Source of the DNA: a virus
DNA length: 40,096 bases
Virus record (IMG/VR): IMGVR_UViG_3300042261_001320
Coordinates: 1-40,096 of that record
Direction: 5' to 3' (one strand)
The notes beneath the pieces were generated by a model that saw nothing but the letters and a program-made list of their open reading frames with translations, had not been told where the DNA came from and ran no database searches. Each line of letters starts with the position of its first letter. Within the stretch, counting starts at the first letter, position 1. The translations under genes and the position numbers were made by a program. Below, in pieces: positions 20,328 to 28,102 of this stretch.

Positions 20328-22483
20328 TGGACACCGAAGAAACCACGGGCGATGGATTGACCGGAGACGGGGCGACCTGGGTGCAAAAGGTCCAGGCCGA
20401 GATCGCCTATATCCAGACCGACGGAGCTCAGTACGTGGGCGCGCGGCGTTCCGAAAACGATGATGTCAGATTCTGCCGGTGGGACGGCCAAAGCAAAGAC
20501 GGGCGTAAGCACACGGAGGCCCGCGACGGGAAGACGCCGTTCCCCTTTGAGGGGGCATGTGACGTCCGGTTACGGTCGGCGGATCTCGTTGTTTCCGAGT
20601 TCGTCGACCTGGTCACGGAGGCCTCGATCGCGGCCGGGCAGTGTCCGGCATTCCGGGGCGTCGAGGCGACCGACCAGGGCCGGGCCCAGCGCATGGCAAC
20701 CGTGCACCGCTGGGTTTTGAAGCAGATGCGAACCTGCTACCGCCCGACCCTGGAGCGCTGCGCCCAGTATACCTACGGGGACTCTCCGGCGATCGGGGTG
20801 ATCGGCATCTTCTGGGATCGAGAAGTCTGCATGATGGGGACGACGATCAAGACTCAGGATTTGGCTCAGATGGTGGCCGGGATACTCGAGCGACAGGGCC
20901 GCGGCGTTCCTCCGCAGGAGATCGCGGCGTCTCTTCTGGATCCGGCGCGGACCGACGAAACGAATGCGCTGCTGGCCGGGTTGTTCCCGGACTTGAAGGC
21001 CGAGCGTATTGCAGCGATGACCGAGGACCTGCAGAAGACTGGCCAATGCCGTTTTCCGCAACCGTACCTGGCCACGAACCGGCCGACGGTACGCGCCTAC
21101 CGCGTGTTCGAGGACATCTTCTTCCGCGGGAACCTGATGGAAGACATCCAGCGGGCCGACATGGTGATCTGCCGGGAGATCTTGACGAAGGCAGAGGCGC
21201 AGGCCAAGGCCGTCGCCGAGGGATGGAGTGACGAGTTCGTGGCTGGACTGGTCGGCGTTCCTGGCGACCCTACCCAGAATGGACAGGAAGGCAAGACGGC
21301 GTTCACTGAGACGATCCGGGCGCTGGAAAGCACGGAAGGTCTGGCGCTTACCTCCGAGGACCGCCTGAAGGGCAAGTATGAGATCCTGCGGGTCTACATT
21401 CGGACGGCGAACGAGGATGGCATTCCCGGTCTCTACCAACTGACGATGAATGCCGGCCTGACGGTGCCGGCCAAGGACATGGAACTCCTGGAGTATCAGC
21501 ATGGGCAGCAGCCGTTCGTGCTGTTCGCGCGCGAGTACCTGAGAGCGAACGTCCTGGATGCCCGCGGAGTTCCGGAACTCGATGGAAGCACGCAGAGTCT
21601 CGAGAAGCTTTCATGCGATGCGTATGGCGACCACGTGCAGATGTGCACGTTCCCGCCGATCAAGAAGTCGGCGCGGCGGGCCGGGATGGCGTTCACGTTG
21701 CGGCCCGGTGGCGAAGTGACCGTCACCAAGAGCGATGATATCGCGTGGATGGAGAAGTCCGAGTATCCGCGCGAAAACGAAGTGTTTCGCAAGGACTTGC
21801 GGCGCTCCCGTGACGAGTACTTTGGCCGGCTGCATGCCGAGGCGGATCCGACCATGGTCACGACGCGGCGGCAGGCGCTGGTGAACCGCTGGCTGGACCG
21901 GCTGATCCTCGTGCATACGCAGATTGTTCAGCTCTGGCAGCAGTTCCTGACGGATGAAGACCTGGCGCGGATCGCCGGCCCGGGAGGATTGCAGATTGCC
22001 CGGTCGACGGCGGAGATCCAGGGCCAGTATGACCTCGAGTTGAGTTTCGACGTGCGCGATCTGGATCCGGAGTACACGGCCAAGAAGATGGAAGTGATCG
22101 GCCGGTACGTGCTTCCGTTGGACACGGACGCCGAGGTGGACCGGGCCGGACTGAAGCGCTGGGCGCTGGCCTCGATATCGCCGCAGTTGGCCGACACGCT
22201 GCTGCCGGCGGAGACCGCGCGGAGCCGTGAGATATCCGACACGGAGAACGACTGGGTGAAGGCTTTGGCCGGCATTCCTCCGCAGATGAAGGAGGGTGGC
22301 CAGGCGTTTGGGCTTCGGCTGCAGGTCTGGCGCGAGTTGATGGCGAAGAACGCTCAGGAGTTGCGCTTGAAGGAGCCGCGGATCCAGGAGATCGTGACGA
22401 CGTATGCCGAGCATCTCGCGTTTCAGACCACGCAGCAGCAGAACGCTGTGATAGGGCGCCTGGGTGTGCGGCCGGTGGAGTGA
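20327..22483 (+). CDS. Portal protein
   Basis: 718 aa, the length range of long podoviral portals (P22-like). Portal-type features: N-terminal helical region with SEFVDLVTEASIAAGQCPAF; a wing with RAYRVFEDIFFRGNLMEDIQ; the stretch LDARGVPELDGSTQSLEKLS followed by CTFPPIKKSARRAG, the usual portal core motif around the crown and stem; long C-terminal helices (RWLDRLILVHTQIVQLWQQF; QEIVTTYAEHLAFQTTQQQN). The dodecamer would form the packaging vertex and pair with the terminase. Position after scaffold and capsid instead of directly after terL is unusual but seen in podoviruses. Sequence similarity is judged by eye only. Confidence 0.82.
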   Translation: MDTEETTGDGLTGDGATWVQKVQAEIAYIQTDGAQYVGARRSENDDVRFCRWDGQSKDGRKHTEARDGKTPFPFEGACDVRLRSADLVVSEFVDLVTEASIAAGQCPAFRGVEATDQGRAQRMATVHRWVLKQMRTCYRPTLERCAQYTYGDSPAIGVIGIFWDREVCMMGTTIKTQDLAQMVAGILERQGRGVPPQEIAASLLDPARTDETNALLAGLFPDLKAERIAAMTEDLQKTGQCRFPQPYLATNRPTVRAYRVFEDIFFRGNLMEDIQRADMVICREILTKAEAQAKAVAEGWSDEFVAGLVGVPGDPTQNGQEGKTAFTETIRALESTEGLALTSEDRLKGKYEILRVYIRTANEDGIPGLYQLTMNAGLTVPAKDMELLEYQHGQQPFVLFAREYLRANVLDARGVPELDGSTQSLEKLSCDAYGDHVQMCTFPPIKKSARRAGMAFTLRPGGEVTVTKSDDIAWMEKSEYPRENEVFRKDLRRSRDEYFGRLHAEADPTMVTTRRQALVNRWLDRLILVHTQIVQLWQQFLTDEDLARIAGPGGLQIARSTAEIQGQYDLELSFDVRDLDPEYTAKKMEVIGRYVLPLDTDAEVDRAGLKRWALASISPQLADTLLPAETARSREISDTENDWVKALAGIPPQMKEGGQAFGLRLQVWRELMAKNAQELRLKEPRIQEIVTTYAEHLAFQTTQQQNAVIGRLGVRPVE

Positions 22484-22487
22484 CGCC

Positions 22488-23345
22488 ATGCGTACAGTGA
22501 ACTTCGAAAAGGTCCTCGAGGAAGCAGCTGCCATGCTGGGGGTTCACCCTGGCGAGGAGTCGTACACCGATAAGTTGCTGACAGGTCTGTGCCAAGGCGT
22601 GAACCGCTGGCTCCGGATCGGTTGGGAGTATGCCGAATGGCCGGAACTTATGGTGGTCGAGGAACGCTATTACCTGGCGGACTGGAATGTCGTCACCACG
22701 TACGACACCGGGGACCAGTGCTACTACGGCGGCGCCTACTGGGAAAGCCTGGTGAACAGCAATGTGGGGAACGTGCCTGCAGAGGGCGCCAACTGGACGG
22801 CAGCGACGGACTACGACAAGGTGGTGAGCCTTGACCAGGAGGGTCTGACTCCGATCGGAACCGTGTTCTCGGTGAGCCAGCGCAATCCGAACACGTCTTC
22901 GGCGCCGTTTTTTCTGGGGTTCGCGCTTACCAGTGAAGGGATTCAGCTTTCCTCCCTGGCTCCGACCAGTGTGTTCGTCCGATTCCGCCTGCAGGTTCCG
23001 GAGTTCACGGTCGAGGAGTGGGACGAGACGGAGACGAGTTACACGACGGGGAGCCTGGTATTGGCGAGCGACGGGGAGTGTTACGTGGGACTGCAGGCAG
23101 TCCTTGTTGGCACGGATCCGGCCGGCGGAGCTGCGCCCACGTACTGGCAACTGGTGGAGTTCCCGGCGTTCCTGCGGGACTTCGTGAAGCTGGGTGTCAG
23201 GGCTGACCAGTTGCGGGTGGACAACCAGGATGACAAGGCGGACGCCGCAGAAAACAAGGCGTTCGAGGAACTGGTGCGGCAGCATGATCGGCTGATCGGC
23301 CAGCAGGACCAGGTGAAGCAGGTTCGGATGGCCGGGTACGGCTGA
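22488..23345 (+). CDS. Head-tail adaptor candidate with two chitin-binding-like motifs
   Basis: 285 aa from ATG 22488. The first 55 residues (VLEEAAAMLGVHPGEESYTD, LLTGLCQGVNRWLRIGWEYA, WPEL) match the start of podoviral head-tail connector/adaptor proteins. Two segments then recall carbohydrate-binding modules of family 5/12: about residues 71-102 (YDTGDQCYYGGAYWESLVNS) and 184-224 (YTTGSLVLASDGECYVGLQA, TYWQLV), each with the aromatic G-x-x-Y-x-x-x...W pattern. The C-terminus is a charged helix. Adaptor function is inferred from gene order directly after the portal. Confidence 0.65.
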   Translation: MRTVNFEKVLEEAAAMLGVHPGEESYTDKLLTGLCQGVNRWLRIGWEYAEWPELMVVEERYYLADWNVVTTYDTGDQCYYGGAYWESLVNSNVGNVPAEGANWTAATDYDKVVSLDQEGLTPIGTVFSVSQRNPNTSSAPFFLGFALTSEGIQLSSLAPTSVFVRFRLQVPEFTVEEWDETETSYTTGSLVLASDGECYVGLQAVLVGTDPAGGAAPTYWQLVEFPAFLRDFVKLGVRADQLRVDNQDDKADAAENKAFEELVRQHDRLIGQQDQVKQVRMAGYG

Positions 23346-23367
23346 TCCGTCAGGAAAGGGTGACTCA

Positions 23368-23685
23368 ATGAGCAGCAACACGGACGTGCGGAATCTCGAG
23401 CAGGCTCTGGCGCCGGTCGGCGCGGAGGTGGACAAGGCAGTCTCGACGGCTGCGGTGGCCCTTGTGGCAGAGGCGGACATCCCGAAGCGCGCGGAGTACG
23501 CGTGCCTGACGAACGGAGCGCAGGCGATCGCCGTTCGGTTCGACTCGACGGACCCGACCTCGACGACCGGGGCGTACTGGGCGGCCGGTCGGGAGAAGAT
23601 CGTGACGATCCAGGCGCTGCGCCAGGCGAAGGCCATTCGGATCTCAGCGGACAGCGTGGTCCATATCTCCTTCTGGTCGAAGTGA
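23368..23685 (+). CDS. Small beta-rich virion protein candidate
   Basis: 105 aa, AGGAAAGGG upstream. After a helical N-terminus (VRNLEQALAPVGAEVDKAVS) the rest alternates strands (AEYACLTNGAQAIAVRFDST, GAYWAAGREKIVTIQAL, IRISADSVVHISFWS), a pattern seen in small phage structural beta-sandwich domains. Located among head-tail genes. No family recognised. Confidence 0.6.
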   Translation: MSSNTDVRNLEQALAPVGAEVDKAVSTAAVALVAEADIPKRAEYACLTNGAQAIAVRFDSTDPTSTTGAYWAAGREKIVTIQALRQAKAIRISADSVVHISFWSK

Positions 23686-23712
23686 TCGGGAGTCAAACGA
23701 AAGGGACAGGCC

Positions 23713-23994
23713 ATGTGGAAAGGGAAGGTAGGCGAAGAGATCCGGAGAATGGGCGCTGTTGCGGAGTCGCTGAGCGGGCTCGTGGCGATCGGTGCTCCGA
23801 GTGCGCAGGTGCGCGAGGCTGCCAAGTGCGTGCATGCCGGAATCGGGCTTCTGCGCGATGCGATCGCGGCTGCCGAAAAGGTCGCGGCCGAGGCCAAGGC
23901 GCCGTCGGACCCGCCCGCCGGCCCTGCGGCCACCACGGATCCGGAAGCAGCGGTGCCCGAAGCGAAGAAGCGGAAGCGCGCCCCGAAGCAGTAA
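23713..23994 (+). CDS. Small helical protein with Ala/Pro/Lys-rich tail
   Basis: 93 aa, GAAAGGG upstream of ATG. Helical N-terminal 60 residues (EEIRRMGAVAESLSGLVAIG, LLRDAIAAAEKVAAEAKA), then a disordered tail ending KKRKRAPKQ. The gene ends one base before the GTG start of the fibre gene. Role unknown; a structural or chaperone partner of the fibre is possible. Confidence 0.55.
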   Translation: MWKGKVGEEIRRMGAVAESLSGLVAIGAPSAQVREAAKCVHAGIGLLRDAIAAAEKVAAEAKAPSDPPAGPAATTDPEAAVPEAKKRKRAPKQ

Positions 23995-23995
23995 C

Positions 23996-26638
23996 GTGAA
24001 GGACTCCTCCGCCATAGTCACGCTGGCGCTCGTGGTGCTTCTTGGGGCATCACGAGCGTTTGGTGTGGTTGGGCCCGATACTTTCTACGGGAAGTTCATC
24101 GGGAATGGCGGGGCATTGACCAACCTTCAGTATGTCAGCACGGCGCGGGACGCAACGAACGCCTGGGCGGCGACGAATGCGCATGCGCTGGGCCAGGTGC
24201 CGGCGGCGGAGTGGGCCATGGCCACGCAGGGCGTAGTGCGGAGTTCCTGGGCGTATGTGGCGGCCACTGCGACGAACTCCTACTACGTGAGCAACAACTA
24301 TGTGCTGGCAAGCGCGTACCTGAGCAATGGGTATGCGGCGGCGAACTGGCATGCTCCGCCGGGAAGCATGACACTGCCATCCACGGCAGTGAGCGAGCTT
24401 TCGGCAAGTGGTACTTCCGGGTGGGCGACGGCTTCCGTTACGAATGGTCCGGTGTACTGGCGGTTGAGAACGAGCTATTACGGCGCGGATGGATGGGTGA
24501 GCAATATCTGGGCGGCTTCGTGGCGGGCGCCGTGGCTGGTTGGCGTTTCCAATGACCTTGCCTCGCAGGAGCTGCTTGTGGACACGCCCACGGTGACGCG
24601 GGGGGTGGCGAACAAGAGTTATGTGGATGGCGCGGTGGCAGGGGTGACGCCGGCGGCGTGGGCGGATTACGTGGCGATCGCGGACGTACGGTTGCCGGGG
24701 AAGCGGCTGACGTTTGACGACTATTCGCTTTTGAGCAATGGGACGCTGTATGCGCTGACGTACACGGTCGAGAGTTCGCAGCAGTGGTTCCGCATTCAGC
24801 ATTCTGGACAGGACTTGTTCCGACTGTCGGCGAGCAACTCGTTCCTGTGCATTACGAACCTGAAGGTGGACGTGAGCAACTGGGTGAATCTAGCGGTGGC
24901 CACAAACTGGATGGAGACTTCTCCGTTTCCGGAAGTGACCACTAATCTCATGGGGTATTGGAGCACGGTGGGGACGTTCCTGAGTGTAACGAATGCGGAT
25001 TCCTCCGTGACGCTGCGGTTCACAAATGACTGGACGGGGATGGCGTTTTTTCGGGCGGTGTGCGTTTCCACGAATCCGAGTTTGACGGAGATTCGGACGG
25101 ATCAGACGTATCTGACGGGATCCCTGACGGTGGATGGGGCTGGCGGAAATGTACTGACGAACGGAGGAGTGACTATCAATGGGTCGGCGCTGGGGAATGG
25201 AACGAACCTGACGATTACGGCGGCGCTGCCGGCCGGCGTTGTGACCAATGGCGGGAGCGGGTATTCGTTCGGAGTGGTGGATGCTTCGCAGACGAATCAT
25301 CCGGTGACTCTGCAGCAACTGTTGAGGGCGTCGGAGGGTGGAACGACGTACTACTTGCGGGGGGCGAGCAATGCGACCTCCCGGAATCTCCTGGCGGCTA
25401 CGACGGACAGGCCAACCACGAATTGGAATTTCACGTACAGCGGTATCACGACTGACGCGTACCTTGGGCCTGGCTGGCTGGTGATGGGGACGGGGCTGTT
25501 GAGCAACATCAAGGCGGGGAATATCGTGATTTCCGGTGTGTCGTACAGCAAGACTCCGGTGGGGTCGTGTGAAGTGGAGTGGGAGGCGTATATCACGAAC
25601 GTGGTAGCCGGCGGAGCAGAGCCGGAGTGGAGCGATGCTGGGCCGCATTTGCCGCTTTCGACTTTGGCGGACTGGATGCCGTTGACGATTCAGGTTGCGG
25701 CTCCGACGAACTTGACGAGCGAAGAGGCTGTTCATATTCGTCCGAAGTTGAACGGTGTGAGAGGAACGGTTGCGGTGACGCTCACGGGAGGGAGCAATGG
25801 ACTGTCGAGCGTGGTGATACCTACCGGGCTTTCGGTGAATACGATTGCATCGGGGGCAAGCGAGGCGGCGCTGGCTGCTGTGAGCAATGTGGCCTGGTGG
25901 GCGAGCAACTTCGTTGCTGGAGTTTCCAATGTGGCCTGGTGGGCGAGCAACTCCGTGGCCAGTGTGAGCAACATGGCGAAGTGGGCGAGCAACTCCGTGG
26001 CGAGCGTGAGCAATGTGGCCTGCTGGGCGAGCAACTCGCTATCGCTCGTTTCGAACACGGCATGGTGGGCGAGCAACTCGTTTACTGTGGCGTCGAACCG
26101 GATTTATGCGGGAGTTACGAATGCGCAGCCTGGGGCTGTGCTCCCCAACCTGCTGCGCGGGACGGGGACGAACTACTTGTATGGGGTGACCAATGGGTTG
26201 ACCGTTGGAGACATGTTGAGGTTTGACGGGACGAACCTTGTGCGCGGGGCTGGGTTTGTGCCGCGGAATGGGGGGTTTGATCAGGCTGGGGGAGCATGGG
26301 ACTATGAAACGAACAACCTCCCTACGAATGGCGTGGTCTACTACTTGGATCTGAGTCTGCTGACGAATGCTGATGGATCGGCCGCTGTTCCAAGCGGAGC
26401 CAAATGGGTGCTGACTTCCGTGCAAGCGCTCGGTCCCACGTTGAACAACTTCGTGAAAATCATGAGCGTTTCCAATGCGACGCAGGTGGCGAACATTGCC
26501 CGCATCCAGGTGGCGAGCCAGACGTTCGATTCGTATGCCCCGGTGGCAATCCTTACCGACCGGGTGCTCTACATGCAGATGAGTGCGGCGGCGAACTGGG
26601 TACGGACGCGAATCAAGATTCTGGGCTGTGGGTATTAG
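23996..26638 (+). CDS. Tail-fibre-like protein with signal peptide and tandem stalk repeats
   Basis: 880 aa from GTG 23996; codons further upstream overlap the preceding gene and look non-coding. The N-terminus KDSSAIVTLALVVLLGASRA is a clear signal peptide, very unusual for a phage fibre. The chain is rich in Asn/Thr/Ser/Trp with many short SN and TN motifs, as in trimeric stalks. Residues about 629-698 are five 14-residue repeats (VSNVAWWASNSVAS type). The C-terminal 180 residues look like a globular beta-rich head (YLDLSLLTNADGSAAVPSGA; RTRIKILGCGY). Likely binds the host surface, or is an exported protein of the infected cell or lysogen. Codon use is weaker in GC3 than the head genes, suggesting frequent exchange. 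Confidence 0.7.
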   Translation: MKDSSAIVTLALVVLLGASRAFGVVGPDTFYGKFIGNGGALTNLQYVSTARDATNAWAATNAHALGQVPAAEWAMATQGVVRSSWAYVAATATNSYYVSNNYVLASAYLSNGYAAANWHAPPGSMTLPSTAVSELSASGTSGWATASVTNGPVYWRLRTSYYGADGWVSNIWAASWRAPWLVGVSNDLASQELLVDTPTVTRGVANKSYVDGAVAGVTPAAWADYVAIADVRLPGKRLTFDDYSLLSNGTLYALTYTVESSQQWFRIQHSGQDLFRLSASNSFLCITNLKVDVSNWVNLAVATNWMETSPFPEVTTNLMGYWSTVGTFLSVTNADSSVTLRFTNDWTGMAFFRAVCVSTNPSLTEIRTDQTYLTGSLTVDGAGGNVLTNGGVTINGSALGNGTNLTITAALPAGVVTNGGSGYSFGVVDASQTNHPVTLQQLLRASEGGTTYYLRGASNATSRNLLAATTDRPTTNWNFTYSGITTDAYLGPGWLVMGTGLLSNIKAGNIVISGVSYSKTPVGSCEVEWEAYITNVVAGGAEPEWSDAGPHLPLSTLADWMPLTIQVAAPTNLTSEEAVHIRPKLNGVRGTVAVTLTGGSNGLSSVVIPTGLSVNTIASGASEAALAAVSNVAWWASNFVAGVSNVAWWASNSVASVSNMAKWASNSVASVSNVACWASNSLSLVSNTAWWASNSFTVASNRIYAGVTNAQPGAVLPNLLRGTGTNYLYGVTNGLTVGDMLRFDGTNLVRGAGFVPRNGGFDQAGGAWDYETNNLPTNGVVYYLDLSLLTNADGSAAVPSGAKWVLTSVQALGPTLNNFVKIMSVSNATQVANIARIQVASQTFDSYAPVAILTDRVLYMQMSAAANWVRTRIKILGCGY
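25880..26089 (+). repeat. Five 42-bp tandem repeats in the fibre gene
   Basis: Each unit codes V-S-N-x-A-x-W-A-S-N followed by four variable residues. The GGGCGAGCAACT core is conserved in every copy while other positions vary, so the array is old enough to have diverged but could still expand or contract without frameshift. Confidence 0.85.
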
Positions 26639-26660
26639 CGGGGTATTAGCGGAGACTCCA

Positions 26661-26858
26661 ATGGCAACTCGCGACAGATTTGCGGAGATGTTCGGGCCCA
26701 AGTTGCTGGAGGCGATTGTCGAGGCAATGGTTGAGGAGTTCAACCGCAACCGAACGTGGCACGGGCAACCGGCCATCACGAAGGAAGCGGTGCAGAACGC
26801 GATACGCAGCAAGTGCGCGGCGCTTGCGGATTACGACTTCTCGGCCAATGGGCCGTGA
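26661..26858 (+). CDS. Hypothetical 65-aa helical protein
   Basis: ATG 26661 with GGAG 9 bp upstream. Mostly helical (DRFAEMFGPKLLEAIVEAMV; ITKEAVQNAIRSKCAALADY). Just before it an 11-bp tandem duplication (GGGTATTAGCG at 26630 and 26641) repeats the stop codon region of the fibre gene. No family recognised; begins the run of small genes that may form the lysis cluster. Confidence 0.55.
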   Translation: MATRDRFAEMFGPKLLEAIVEAMVEEFNRNRTWHGQPAITKEAVQNAIRSKCAALADYDFSANGP

Positions 26859-26874
26859 CATGAAAGGGGAAGCC

Positions 26875-27159
26875 ATGGACAGACTGAGTTTGGCGATTGC
26901 GATTCTGACGGGCCTTGCGCTTCTGACCGGGTGTGATAACCCGTTCAAGAGCGATGAGCGGGGCACGGCGCCGGCACCGGCGCTGCAGACCAACGCGGTC
27001 AGTAACACGACCGTGATCCGCGTCCAGGTGGGGCGGGACTTCTACTATGCGGCCGACGACGGACGCATCACGCAGCGGATTACCGAGGAGGAGGCGGCGG
27101 ATCTGGTGGCCGCCGGCGCAGAGGTTGAAGATCCGGCTGAGGCCGCTTCCGCGGAGTAA
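26875..27159 (+). CDS. Lipoprotein (possible spanin subunit)
   Basis: 94 aa from ATG 26875; AAAGGGG lies 6 bp upstream. An N-terminal lipoprotein signal MDRLSLAIAILTGLALLTGC ends in a lipobox (LTGC, Cys20). The mature part is short and acidic: a Pro/Ala linker, a beta stretch TTVIRVQVGRDFYYAADDGR and an acidic helix (ITEEEAADLVAAGAEV). It should be anchored to a membrane, likely the outer one. Placed two genes from a DUF1353 gene and next to a membrane protein, it may be a spanin-like lysis protein, but it could instead be a surface protein expressed in lysogens. Confidence 0.7.
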   Translation: MDRLSLAIAILTGLALLTGCDNPFKSDERGTAPAPALQTNAVSNTTVIRVQVGRDFYYAADDGRITQRITEEEAADLVAAGAEVEDPAEAASAE

Positions 27160-27162
27160 CCC

Positions 27163-27405
27163 ATGGCCGCAGGACAGGTCACGATTGACGCAGGAGACTG
27201 GGCCAGGATCGAGGTGGCGCTGGCCGCGATCCCGGAGATCCAGAAGGACATGGCCGAGTTGAAGGCCCGGTCGTTCTGCGTCGAGCACGAGGCGTGCGCG
27301 AAGGCGGCCTTTGGAGCGCGCAAGTTCCAGTACCTGATTCTTGGCGGGCTCATCGTGTTGAACGCGGTGCTCATCCCCGCGGCGATCGCCGTTCTGACGA
27401 GGTGA
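27163..27405 (+). CDS. C-terminally anchored membrane protein (holin candidate)
   Basis: 80 aa. An amphipathic N-terminal helix region (WARIEVALAAIPEIQKDMAE) is followed by one hydrophobic segment at the C-terminus (YLILGGLIVLNAVLIPAAIAV). The layout resembles XhlA-type or class III holin-associated proteins. Two Cys residues (FCVEHEAC) precede the membrane segment. The preceding gene is a lipoprotein and the following one DUF1353, so a role in lysis is reasonable but unproven. Confidence 0.6.
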   Translation: MAAGQVTIDAGDWARIEVALAAIPEIQKDMAELKARSFCVEHEACAKAAFGARKFQYLILGGLIVLNAVLIPAAIAVLTR

Positions 27406-27409
27406 CCCC

Positions 27410-27901
27410 ATGAAGCGCATGAAGCCGACGTTTGAGCATCCGGAAGCGTTCCACGCGGAAGTGACGGACCGCCAGGTGCGGTCTTTTCTCTTCCTGCGGG
27501 ACGTTTACCGGGTCCGCATCGGAGAGGGGTTTGCGCTGCAGGACAGTCGCGGCCGGCGGCTCCGGCCTGTGACAAAGGAGTATGACTCCGACGCCGCTTC
27601 GATTCCGCACCCGCTGGACTGGCTGATTCCGGCCTTCAACGTGTTGCGGTACAAGCGGAGCTCGATGGGGATCCACGATCCCGCATGCGGGGAAGGCTCG
27701 CTCGAACTCTGGGACGAGGAGCACCAGGCGTGGAAGGTCATTTTCGTGACGCGGAAGCAGGCCGACGCGCTGCTCGCCGAGGCTCTCGAGGCCGAAGGGG
27801 CCTGGCGTGCCACTCGGTGGTCGTATTGGGCTGGCGTGCGGGCTGGCGCCGGCGGGAAGGCCGTGAAGGACACGGTACTGGACTGGAGGAACGACCGATG
27901 A
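27410..27901 (+). CDS. DUF1353 family protein
   Basis: 163 aa from ATG 27410. Family marks: YDSDAASIPHPLDWLIP (the D-x-A-S-I-P box), SSMGIHDPAC (His-Asp pair) and FVTRKQADALLAEALEAEGA, then a C-terminal Tyr/Gly helix (RWSYWAGVRAGAGGKAV). DUF1353 occurs widely in phage late regions, often near lysis genes; its His/Asp residues suggest an enzyme, though its activity is not established to my knowledge. As no classical lysozyme, amidase or peptidase is seen elsewhere, it is a candidate endolysin by elimination. The stop overlaps the next ATG. Confidence 0.75.
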   Translation: MKRMKPTFEHPEAFHAEVTDRQVRSFLFLRDVYRVRIGEGFALQDSRGRRLRPVTKEYDSDAASIPHPLDWLIPAFNVLRYKRSSMGIHDPACGEGSLELWDEEHQAWKVIFVTRKQADALLAEALEAEGAWRATRWSYWAGVRAGAGGKAVKDTVLDWRNDR

Positions 27902-28101
27902 TTGTGACGCGCAAAGCAGGTTCGTCGCCGGCGGACAGCTTTCTTGAGCAGGAACTGCCAAAGGGAAAGTACGTGGAAATCAGAATGAAGAACGGACTGT
28001 CTCGGACAGGAGAGGTCAAGGCATGCGTGCCGCAGTTTCTTCTGCTCGAGGGGGACTCCACGGCGATCGACGTTGAAGAGGTCTACTCACTGAGGATCTG
28101 A
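27898..28101 (+). CDS. Small Sm-like or SH3-like beta-barrel protein
   Basis: 67 aa, ATGA overlap with the DUF1353 gene. The second half (GKYVEIRMKNGLSRTGEVKA, FLLLEGDSTAIDVEEVYSLR) follows the five-strand pattern of LSm/Sm and related small barrels: a V-x-I-x-x-K-N-G turn, then a hydrophobic strand and a final strand. Whether it binds RNA or is a virion part is open. Only 1 bp separates it from the nozzle-like gene. Confidence 0.55.
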   Translation: MIVTRKAGSSPADSFLEQELPKGKYVEIRMKNGLSRTGEVKACVPQFLLLEGDSTAIDVEEVYSLRI

Positions 28102-28102
28102 C

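Noticed and set aside
21858-23936. 692-aa minus-strand frame, with others of 485 aa (11261-12718) and 495 aa (13339-14826)
   Set aside because: Pro/Arg/Ser/His-rich shadows of well-supported + strand genes in GC-rich DNA, without ribosome sites or recognisable motifs.
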